Shown: positions 17,510-25,023 of the stretch, piece by piece
How the letters are laid out: each line of letters opens with the position of its first letter
Position numbering within the stretch: position 1 is the stretch's first letter
Assembly (NCBI RefSeq): GCF_015905305.1
Contig: NZ_JADZLQ010000003.1
Coordinates: 496,001 to 560,000 of the forward strand
DNA from: Pinirhizobacter soli
Lineage (GTDB): Bacteria; Pseudomonadota; Gammaproteobacteria; Xanthomonadales; Rhodanobacteraceae
Direction of reading: 5' to 3'
Length of the DNA stretch: 64,000 bases
The notes under the pieces: generated by a model
What the model was told of the DNA's origin: nothing
Databases searched by the model: none
Seen by the model: only the letters and a program-made list of their open reading frames with translations
Translations under genes and position numbers: made by a program

Positions 17510-20500
17510 GAGCGAGGCGGCGGCAGCCACAACTCCAGCGTGTTGGGCGCGCTTTCCGCCCATGAGGGTAAAGGCACCGCCTGTGCAGCGCCCGGCGATG
17601 CCGGGATGGGATGCGTGGTGATCCAGGCCGCCAATTTCTGCGCGCAGTCCTTGCCCTCCGGTCCATACAGGATGGTGGGCGAGCGCCAGCGATAGGGCGC
17701 GCGGCGATTCTTCTGTGCAGCCGTTGCCGTGACGTTCTCGATGTCGGTAGCAGAGATGCCGTTGGTCCTGGCAAGGCCCAGCAGCTGGTTGACGGGGTCG
17801 CGCTGCGACTCGTCATAGATCTGCGTGTACATCACGAATGCAGGTTGGCCGGCAGGGCGGCAGGCGGCCAGCACGGCTTGCGTAGTCGGGTCGACCTGCG
17901 CCGGGGCCTTTGCCTTTGTGGCGAAAACGATCGGCGGCTTCACTGCCTGTGCCGTCACAACCGCGGTCGAGGAGGCAGACCCTGGCACCACGCCAGGCGG
18001 CGACGTTGTCGCGGTGACCGGTGGCGGTGGCGATACGGAGGCAGACGGCGTCGGATTCACAGCCGCCGTTCCGCTGACGACCTTGCTGCGGTAGCGCCGC
18101 GTCACATACTCCACCAGCGCTCGTTCCCATGTCCCTGGCGTGCGTTCGTGCCACGCCACATACCCAACCATGTAACGGTCCCATGGCGTGGACTCACGAC
18201 CTCCGCTGGCAAGGAAGAACATGTTGCCTTCGCATGTCTCGTGTGCTGCACCGTCGGTCGTGGCGCCACATAGAGGCTCCAACAGTTGCGAGAGATCCTG
18301 CATGACCTGGGTCTGTTTATCGCTCAATGTCAATCCGTCGATCGACGAGGCGAACATGCTGAGGCTGGCGTCGGCATCTTCGTTGAAGGGTGCCTTCTTC
18401 TGTGCGGCCTCGTACAAGTATTCGCGTAACAGTCGGGACTCGCTGTTGAAGTTCGATTGCCACTGGACCTGCTGATCCCTGTGGTCGCCCCATGCCTGCC
18501 ATCCGGCGATAGCGCCGGTGGCGATGGCGCCGATGCCCAGTGACGCACCCACCGTGGTGGCGATGCGCTTGCTGCGGGGCCGGTCGGCTACGGGAGCCGT
18601 CATACTGGCCATGTCGGTGCCCATCACGGTTCCCTTGTCGGCCCACGATGGAAGCTGGTCGAGGAAAGCCTCGGTGATGGGCGCGCCAAGGATGGTGCCC
18701 AGGGCGCAGTAGCTCTCCCATTCGGACTCGCTAAAAAATTGGTTGCTGGTGCTTTGTTGCGGGAAATCGACTTCGCGCCCCGCGTAGCCGGCAACGTCCA
18801 GCGGCATGTCCGGGCTCCTGCGGGGTTTAACGATCAACAGCGCGCCGGACGGCCCTTTGTCGTAGCTGATGCGGGCGAGAAGGAAATGCTGCGGACCATC
18901 TTCGGGAACGATGGTGTCAGGCGTGCCGAACCAACCCGCCTGCGCACCGGCAAGGGTAACCAGGCTTGCCGGGTCAATGAACTCGATGGTCGCGTCGTAG
19001 TCGATGCGTGCCTTGCGCACCAGGTTTTCGACATCGGCGAAAAGGTACCCCGGGTCCGCACCGCAATCGGCCAGCACGATTAGCCGCAGCTTCCGCTTCA
19101 GCAAGGCATAGACGCCGGTATTGTCGAAGTGGCCGCCGTCGGAAAGGTACCAATCGTTATTCCGCAGGCCTGGAAAGCGGGCGAACATCTCTTGCAGCAA
19201 CGCCCGGTACTTGGACAGGAACGTCGGGCCCTTCGGTGCACCGTTGAGAAGGTTTCCCTGCCAGTAGCCAAGCCGCAGGCCCGTAAGGAAACTTAGCGCG
19301 GCCACGCCAGGCCGCGTCATCGAACCCATGCCCGAACCGATCGCCGCGCCAGACACGGCCACCCATTCGGCGAGCGTGGTGCGCGAAAGCCATCCGCCGG
19401 ATCCGGGCACCGGTCCGTGCGTGCCGGTTTCCACGCCCAGCGAACTCACCGTCAGGTAAATGCCGTTGCGATCGGCATTGAAGTTGCCGGTGCGGTCGTC
19501 CACGGTCTGGTTGATGCAGCAGTTCACCAGGTGCACCGGGCCGCCGTATTGATGCGGGTGGTAGGCGGACATGCAGATGTCGTCGCCTTTGACCAGGCGG
19601 GTGACGCCAGTCGTGTCCTGCGTGTCCTGCCTGGTGTTTTCCTTTAGCGGGGAAACCTTGAACCGCGCCGGTTCGTCGGTGGCTGCGCGATCTAACTCGA
19701 GGTCCGAATCCCCTTCCGGGCAATTGCCCACCGAAACATAGGCGCGCGCCAGCCGCGAACGATAGAAGAAGTGCAGTGACGACCGATTCAACTGCTGCAG
19801 TAGCCGTCCATTGAGCACGATGTAAGCGGCGCTTGCCACTGCCACGGCAAGCCAGCGCAACCAGGCATCGTGCAATAGCGCGGCAAAACCGTTGTCCTGC
19901 TCGGGGAAGATGATGGCCTGGAATATCGTCAACCAGAAAATGGCAACCCCGACCACAAGCACGAGCCCGGTGATGTTGGCGATCATGGCCCAGGGCAGGT
20001 TGGAGATCTTGCCGCCTTCCTTGGTCTTGAGCATGGGCATGATCATGCGTGCCAGGACCAACACGATGGTGGCGGCGCCCACGCCGAAGGCAACGCGGCC
20101 ATTGGCCTGCGAATGGCCAGGCTCAAGCAGCGAACGCATGTACCAGCTCACCATGTCCAGGGCGCCGAAGGCGAAGGTCAAGGCGACCAGCCGGAGACTG
20201 TTGCTCAGCCCCGTGGTGTAGCGAACGCGGTTGCTGTCTTCGGGGAATCCCCTGGCGCCACTGATACGCGCGGCCAACCAGGCGATCGGCGAGGGCAGGA
20301 GGGCAAGTGCACCCACGCCCAGCAATACCGCATCGAACGTTCCCTTGCTGTTGCAGGCGTGGATCGCAAGGTAGATGCCGACCGCCGTGGCGAGGATGGC
20401 AGTGGCCGCCCCCACACCGCTTTCCTTGCCCAGGAACCAATAGGCGTAACACATGGTGATCCCGCAGGCTGCGGGGATGGGAAGCAGGTACCACCAAATG

Positions 20501-21039
20501 CTTACGTGCAACGGCAGCGTGCAGAACGCTGCGAACAGCGACCAGCCAAGATGGGGAAGCGTGATCACGCTGGCGAACAGCACCATCAGCACCATCACTT
20601 CCACCTGGGTGGCCAGGAAGCCCCGCAGTTGGCCTGCCAGTGCCTGCAACAAGTCCGCGGCCCCGGCCGGCGCGAGGAACCGACCATTGTTGCGAAGCCA
20701 CCACAGCACGAGCGACCCATCCCGAGCCAAGCCTTCTTCAACGGCTTCAGGCTTTACATCCTTGTGAAAAAGCCGGCCCAGCATCGAGCCGATATAGCCG
20801 CCGCCGGAAACGGTGGAAAGGTAATCGAAGCGATGCAGCACGCCATTCCTGGCCAGCGCCCTGATGAGGCCCAGGCAGAAAGTGGCACTGCGGATACCAC
20901 CGCCGGAAAGCGCAAGGCCGATTCGGGGCGCATCTTGCGGCACATTCGCACGTGTGCGCCTGGCCTTGATCACGACATCTTCGTCAATCGGCGCGGGTTT
21001 CGAAGGCGCTTCAGCAGCGGCGGGGTTCGGGTCGGTCAT
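17506..21039 (-). CDS. Giant membrane patatin-like phospholipase
   Basis: At 1177 residues this is far longer than the usual 300-400-residue patatins. Residues 35-110 hold the N-terminal half of the patatin site: oxyanion loop LSGGGIRSATF and the nucleophile serine in YLSTVSGGGYIG. A block of six to eight membrane helices (about 150-430) interrupts the fold. The catalytic Asp of the dyad is in SDGGHFDNTG near residue 640. A further helix near 855 (ATTVGASLGIGAIATGAIAG), a Pro/Thr/Ser-rich linker (about 1000-1030) and an unassigned C-terminal domain (1060-1177) follow. The dyad predicts acyl-ester hydrolysis at the membrane. The ATG with CAGGGAAAC upstream is preferred over one 33 bp earlier. 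Confidence 0.85.
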   Translation of the reverse strand: MTDPNPAAAEAPSKPAPIDEDVVIKARRTRANVPQDAPRIGLALSGGGIRSATFCLGLIRALARNGVLHRFDYLSTVSGGGYIGSMLGRLFHKDVKPEAVEEGLARDGSLVLWWLRNNGRFLAPAGAADLLQALAGQLRGFLATQVEVMVLMVLFASVITLPHLGWSLFAAFCTLPLHVSIWWYLLPIPAACGITMCYAYWFLGKESGVGAATAILATAVGIYLAIHACNSKGTFDAVLLGVGALALLPSPIAWLAARISGARGFPEDSNRVRYTTGLSNSLRLVALTFAFGALDMVSWYMRSLLEPGHSQANGRVAFGVGAATIVLVLARMIMPMLKTKEGGKISNLPWAMIANITGLVLVVGVAIFWLTIFQAIIFPEQDNGFAALLHDAWLRWLAVAVASAAYIVLNGRLLQQLNRSSLHFFYRSRLARAYVSVGNCPEGDSDLELDRAATDEPARFKVSPLKENTRQDTQDTTGVTRLVKGDDICMSAYHPHQYGGPVHLVNCCINQTVDDRTGNFNADRNGIYLTVSSLGVETGTHGPVPGSGGWLSRTTLAEWVAVSGAAIGSGMGSMTRPGVAALSFLTGLRLGYWQGNLLNGAPKGPTFLSKYRALLQEMFARFPGLRNNDWYLSDGGHFDNTGVYALLKRKLRLIVLADCGADPGYLFADVENLVRKARIDYDATIEFIDPASLVTLAGAQAGWFGTPDTIVPEDGPQHFLLARISYDKGPSGALLIVKPRRSPDMPLDVAGYAGREVDFPQQSTSNQFFSESEWESYCALGTILGAPITEAFLDQLPSWADKGTVMGTDMASMTAPVADRPRSKRIATTVGASLGIGAIATGAIAGWQAWGDHRDQQVQWQSNFNSESRLLREYLYEAAQKKAPFNEDADASLSMFASSIDGLTLSDKQTQVMQDLSQLLEPLCGATTDGAAHETCEGNMFFLASGGRESTPWDRYMVGYVAWHERTPGTWERALVEYVTRRYRSKVVSGTAAVNPTPSASVSPPPPVTATTSPPGVVPGSASSTAVVTAQAVKPPIVFATKAKAPAQVDPTTQAVLAACRPAGQPAFVMYTQIYDESQRDPVNQLLGLARTNGISATDIENVTATAAQKNRRAPYRWRSPTILYGPEGKDCAQKLAAWITTHPIPASPGAAQAVPLPSWAESAPNTLELWLPPPRS

Positions 21040-21496
21040 GCTTGTTTCCCTGCACGAAACACGCTTCGCCACGCGCCAAAGCGCGTTCGATGAAGGTGTT
21101 TTCTCCCCTGGTCCCTATCTTTTAAAGCCGTGCCCGCAAGCGCACAAGTTGCGCATGTGGCCTAGGCATTGCCGGCACTGATCGGCCATGTGTTGTAGGG
21201 GAGCCGTCTGTGGCGGAGCGAAATTCTTTGCCTGGACAGTGGATTACAGATATCTTTGGGATCGAGAATGATTCTCGATCAACGACTTGGGGCATGGATG
21301 ATTTCGTCTCGATCCGGTCGATGGCCTGACATACGACGGACACCGGCGCGTGGTGCAATCAATACCCGTCCGTTGACTTTGAATAACGACAACGGGCAGA
21401 CTCACCGGCCCTCGCCCCCGGCAACACCTATGGGCGTGCGGGGCAAGAAGTTGCACCAGAAAGTGTTTTGCGACAGCAAGAACAGGGGAGCTTTCG
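21040..21496. other. Intergenic region between divergent patatin and small-protein genes
   Basis: No credible gene is seen in these 457 bases. The region contains the 21-bp palindrome at 21260-21280. Base composition is lower in GC around 21230-21300 than in the flanking genes, as expected for a promoter region. Confidence 0.5.
21260..21280. promoter_or_regulatory. 21-bp perfect palindrome, Fur-box-like
   Basis: GATCGAGAAT (21260-21269), a central G, and ATTCTCGATC (21271-21280) form a perfect dyad. The core GAGAATGATTCTC matches the 7-1-7 layout of Fur sites (consensus TGATAATNATTATCA) at 11 of 15 positions. It could control the patatin gene, the downstream small gene or both. Function is inferred from sequence shape. 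Confidence 0.4.
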
Positions 21497-21739
21497 GTGG
21501 ACCAGTACATCCAGGGCCAGCATCGCGCCGCCAACGGCGAGGTCTACGCCTATCAAGCCCAGATCAAGATGACCGGTAGCGTGGCCCAGGTGTGGGAGCT
21601 CGAAACCGTGCATAGCCGCAGCGGCCGCCGCGCCTACATCCAGGTCAAGGACATCGACCTGGTCGATGGCAGTAACGTGGTGCCGATCTCGGCCAAGGTG
21701 TCGCAGAGCATCCACAAGGCGCTCGACCGCCTGCCCTAA
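21497..21739 (+). CDS. Small conserved-looking protein, unknown function (80 aa)
   Basis: An 80-residue protein with a GTG start, supported by AGGGGAG six bases upstream. The sequence (MDQYIQGQHRAANGEVYAYQ onward) is polar, predicted as beta strands with a final amphipathic helix, and lacks membrane segments or catalytic motifs. Codon use is typical of the window. It faces the convergent DUF1080 gene 14 bases away and may respond to the palindrome about 220 bp upstream. I do not recognise the family. Confidence 0.6.
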   Translation: MDQYIQGQHRAANGEVYAYQAQIKMTGSVAQVWELETVHSRSGRRAYIQVKDIDLVDGSNVVPISAKVSQSIHKALDRLP

Positions 21740-21753
21740 AGACGTCTAGCCGC

Positions 21754-22509
21754 CTATAGCGGCTTGATGCGGATGCTGCGGAAGGCGATGCGGATGGGCT
21801 CGGCGCCCTTGTCCTCATCTCCCTGCAGGGAAATATGGCCCTTCTTGTACTTGGCGTAGCCCGGCATCTTGGCGAACTTCGTCCCGGCCACCAGCGCCTT
21901 CCACTTCTCGTCCCACAGCTGGGTTTCCACGACCTTGTGCCCGTTCTGGAAGAACTGCACGTGACCATCCTTGGCGATGATCTCGAACTGGTTCCACTGG
22001 GGCGATTCATGCACCCATTCCACGTTGGAAGAGATCAGGTCGAAGAGATCGCCCGAGCGCTCGTACAGGGTGATGCTGTCCGGGCGGGTGCAGGCCAGGT
22101 CGGCGATCTGCATCTCCGGGCCGGTGGCCCAGGTGTAGTGGTATTCGGGTGATTCATGCACGTAGAACATCACGCCTGAGTCGGCGCAGGGTGTCATCTG
22201 CCATTCGAACTTCAGGTGGAAGTTGTCATATTCGGCGTCGGTGACGAGGTCGGCGAAGTCGGCCGAATCGTCCTTGATGCGCTTCTCCAGCACGATGGCG
22301 CCGTCGGAGACCTTCCAGTCCTTGCCGGTGCCCTTCTGCAGGTACGAATGCCAGCCCTTGAGCGATTTGCCGTCGAACAACAGTTGGAAGCCGTCGGCCT
22401 TTTCCTGGTCGGATAGCGTGTTCGGTTCGGGTTGGGCGGCAAGGGCAACGGGAACGGCGAGCGCAAGCCCCAAGCCGAGGGCAAGGCAGGTAAGCAACCG
22501 ACGAGACAT
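21754..22509 (-). CDS. Exported DUF1080 protein (3-keto-disaccharide hydrolase family)
   Basis: A 251-residue protein with a signal peptide (residues 1-24, ending ALAAQ) and one DUF1080 jelly-roll domain. The family start FQLLFDGKSLKGWHSY lies near residue 37, and later motifs include NFHLKFEWQ, DSGVMFYVHESPEY and WNQFEIIAKDGHVQFFQNG. The fold is related to concanavalin-like lectins and GH16. Characterised members hydrolyse 3-keto-glycosides made by periplasmic glycoside oxidation. The ATG is preceded by AGGAA; a longer frame upstream has no ribosome site. No 3-dehydrogenase gene is adjacent. Confidence 0.9.
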   Translation of the reverse strand: MSRRLLTCLALGLGLALAVPVALAAQPEPNTLSDQEKADGFQLLFDGKSLKGWHSYLQKGTGKDWKVSDGAIVLEKRIKDDSADFADLVTDAEYDNFHLKFEWQMTPCADSGVMFYVHESPEYHYTWATGPEMQIADLACTRPDSITLYERSGDLFDLISSNVEWVHESPQWNQFEIIAKDGHVQFFQNGHKVVETQLWDEKWKALVAGTKFAKMPGYAKYKKGHISLQGDEDKGAEPIRIAFRSIRIKPL

Positions 22510-22546
22510 GGTTTGATTCCTGGGGAGGGGAAAACCAGTACGCAGG

Positions 22547-24364
22547 CTAGCCCAATTCACCCGCGTAGGAAATCTCAAGGTCACCGGGGGCCCGTCCGGA
22601 AGCTGCCGAGGAGGCCGTGGCCACCCGGTTGCGACCCTCGCGCTTGGCCCGGTAGAGCGCATCGTCGGCGTCCACCATCAGCCGGTGCAGGTTGTAGCCG
22701 CTGCGTTCGGCCGAGGCCACGCCCAGGCTCGCCGTCACCATCACATGGCCGGCATCGCGGTCCAGCGGCACTTCGGCGATGGCCTGGCGGATCTCCTCGG
22801 CCCGGGCCAGGGCCTGCTCGGCGCCGCACTCGGGGAACAGGATGCCGAATTCTTCGCCACCCAGCCGGCCGAAGACGTCGCGCGAGCGCAGGTAGCGCTG
22901 GCACACGGCCACCGTGCGCTTCAATACGTGGTCGCCCACCGCGTGGCCATGGGTATCGTTGACCGTCTTGAAGTGGTCCAGGTCGATCAGGATCAGGCAC
23001 GCGCTGCGCGAGGACTTCGCCGAGTAGCGCAGGGCGTGGGTGGCTTCTTCGACGAAGTGTTGGCGGTTGCAGATGCCGGTAAGGCCGTCGCGCCGCGCCA
23101 GGTGCATGAAGCGCAACTGCGAGCGGCGCAGGCGGTAGAGCAGGAAACCAATCGATGCCAGCAGGAGCAATAGCGCCACGATGTACGTACGGCTGGTCTT
23201 CACCGCCTCGCGGTCCAGTTCCTGTTGCAGTTGCAGGATCTGGTTCCGGCGGCTCAAGTCAAACAGCTGGATTTTCTTGTCTTCCACCTGCTGGCGCACC
23301 ATCTGGTAGGCCAGGGTGCGTGCCGTGATGTCGTTGAGGTGGCCCTTGTCGGCGGCCATGAACTGCTCGTGGTAGTCCAGCGCCGCGCGCGTGTTGCCCT
23401 CTTCCTTGGCGATCCGGTACAGCACGTCGTAGGCAATGCTCAAGGGCTCGGTGTACTCGCTCTTGATCGACATGTTGATCGCCGAAATGGCGGACTTGCG
23501 GGCGTGGTCGGAATCACCGGTTTCCCAATAGGCCTGCGCCATCAAGGCATCGAACTGAGACATCAGGCTGGGGTACTGGTCGCGGCGCACGTCCGCATAG
23601 TTGGTTTGCAGCAAGGCGATAGCCTCGCGGCTGGCACCCTGCTGGATGTCGAAGGCGGCGATATCCGCGCGCAGCGTATTGGCCACCAGTACTTCGCCGG
23701 CACCCACGCAGGTGTTGACGCCTTCGGCGAAGTCGGGGCTGAGCGACTGCAACCGGCCGCTCTTGAACAGCGCATGGAGTTTGAAGAACATGCCCTTGCA
23801 GGTGGTCTCGCCCTTCGGGTAGTCGGCGATCATCTGCTCGGCGTAGCTGGCGGCCTGGTCGTACTGGCCCGCGGCGATCAGCACTTGGGCCGCTTCGCCA
23901 AGTCCCTGGAAGCGGGCGGTGGCGTCGTTGACGGTAGGCAGTTGGTCCAAGAGCTGCGCCAGGCGCGCGAAGGCATCGTCGTAGCGGTGGCCGATGCCCA
24001 GGATGTTGATCAGGGTGGCCGTGGCGCGGAAGCGAAGTACGGGATCGTCCGACTTGTCGATCACCTGGGTGAGCAGACGTCCGCCGAGGTCGTAGTCCCC
24101 CGAATAGGCCACCTGCCAAGCTTCGAGGAACCGGAGGTAACCCAGTTGCGCCGGTTGCAGGCTGTTGGGCTTGGCCCCCAGATCGTTGATGATCTGCACG
24201 AAGCGCGGATGGTCGATCGTCTTGATTTTGTCCGCGTGGGCGAGCAGCTGGCCGGGATCCACCGGCTCAGCGGCCTTGCCCAGGGCGCAGGCGGCGAACA
24301 GCAGGCACGCCAGCAGCAACGCTGGGCACCAGAAGGCGCGGCGCCTGAGGCGTACCGCGCTCAT
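22547..24364 (-). CDS. Diguanylate cyclase with periplasmic TPR-like sensor
   Basis: A 605-residue protein: signal/anchor segment (about 8-28, with a cysteine-containing LFAACALG end), a helical repeat region resembling tetratricopeptides (about 40-390), a membrane helix (TYIVALLLLLASIGFLLY, about 400-420) and a C-terminal GGDEF domain. The domain has RDGLTGICNR, the active-site loop GRLGGEEF and the inhibitory-site RxxD (RSRD) five residues before it. Synthesis of c-di-GMP with product inhibition is therefore expected. The signal is probably perceived in the periplasm by the repeat region. The start is uncertain because no candidate has a strong ribosome site. Confidence 0.88.
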   Translation of the reverse strand: MSAVRLRRRAFWCPALLLACLLFAACALGKAAEPVDPGQLLAHADKIKTIDHPRFVQIINDLGAKPNSLQPAQLGYLRFLEAWQVAYSGDYDLGGRLLTQVIDKSDDPVLRFRATATLINILGIGHRYDDAFARLAQLLDQLPTVNDATARFQGLGEAAQVLIAAGQYDQAASYAEQMIADYPKGETTCKGMFFKLHALFKSGRLQSLSPDFAEGVNTCVGAGEVLVANTLRADIAAFDIQQGASREAIALLQTNYADVRRDQYPSLMSQFDALMAQAYWETGDSDHARKSAISAINMSIKSEYTEPLSIAYDVLYRIAKEEGNTRAALDYHEQFMAADKGHLNDITARTLAYQMVRQQVEDKKIQLFDLSRRNQILQLQQELDREAVKTSRTYIVALLLLLASIGFLLYRLRRSQLRFMHLARRDGLTGICNRQHFVEEATHALRYSAKSSRSACLILIDLDHFKTVNDTHGHAVGDHVLKRTVAVCQRYLRSRDVFGRLGGEEFGILFPECGAEQALARAEEIRQAIAEVPLDRDAGHVMVTASLGVASAERSGYNLHRLMVDADDALYRAKREGRNRVATASSAASGRAPGDLEISYAGELG

Positions 24365-24368
24365 GGTT

Positions 24369-24683
24369 TTAAGGCAGGCAGGCCATCGGGACATCCCGCC
24401 CACGCAATTGCGTGCGGCCGTCGTCACCGGGGCGATCGTCTTCCTCGTCTTCCTCGCCCGGCTCGTGCTCGTCGTCGGGCTGCTCTTCAGCCGGCATCTG
24501 CAGCTCGAACATGGCGCCGCCGCCTAGCTGCGAACGCAGCATCTCGGCATCGCCGGCAAGCACGGCCTCGCGTTGCGCAGGTTCAATACCGGCGTCTTCG
24601 AGCGCTTGCGCAAGAAAGTCGCCCTGATCGCGCAGGCCGGTTTCGCACCCGATGCGCTCGAGAAAATCAATGATGTCTGGCAT
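24369..24683 (-). CDS. Small helical protein with acidic tail, possible RiPP-leader-like domain
   Basis: A 104-residue protein. Residues 1-55 are helical (MPDIIDFLERIGCETGLRDQ onward, then AQREAVLAGDAEML), a pattern similar to Nif11-like or nitrile-hydratase-like leader domains. A short glycine run (QLGGGAMFELQM) separates it from a strongly acidic tail (EEQPDDEHEPGEEDEEDD, about 66-84). It sits 4 bp upstream of the diguanylate cyclase gene on the same strand, so the two are probably co-transcribed. GGAG lies eight bases before the chosen ATG; an in-frame GTG two codons earlier is possible. No RiPP-modifying enzyme is nearby. Confidence 0.6.
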   Translation of the reverse strand: MPDIIDFLERIGCETGLRDQGDFLAQALEDAGIEPAQREAVLAGDAEMLRSQLGGGAMFELQMPAEEQPDDEHEPGEEDEEDDRPGDDGRTQLRGRDVPMACLP

Positions 24684-25023
24684 CCCCACGACTCCGCAAT
24701 GTGAGCACTGATGCTATGGCCTTAGCGTGTCCGCCAGGGCCGCCCCAGCGAAGGATCATACGCCGAATGCGGGCCGCCAGCGCCTTACGTCCGGCCTAGG
24801 GCTTCCAGCCGTCGGCGGATGTCCGGGTCAGGCGTTGGCGGGCGGGGCGGCGGCAAAGCCGGGGAAGGTGTTTCGGGTCGATCACCACCCCTGCCAGTCC
24901 GCCGCGGCCGCCTTGTAGCTCGGTCGGCGGCGGCTGGCGGTGTCGGCGGATGAATTGCACAAAAGTAGTACATGCGGACTTCGTAGACTCGCAGCCCTCA
25001 ATCGAGAGGGTACCTGACGCCGC
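24684..25023. other. Intergenic region before the giant toxin-like gene
   Basis: These 340 bases hold no convincing gene on either strand. The last part carries a possible -35-like TTGCAC near 24955 and a GAGAGGG ribosome-like site about 14 bases before the start codon at 25024. No terminator or repeat is obvious. Confidence 0.4.

Noticed and set aside
17506-21039. Patatin as a CBASS-type phage defence effector
   Set aside because: No nucleotide cyclase, ubiquitin-like or HORMA genes are adjacent, and the protein is a large membrane form unlike known effectors.
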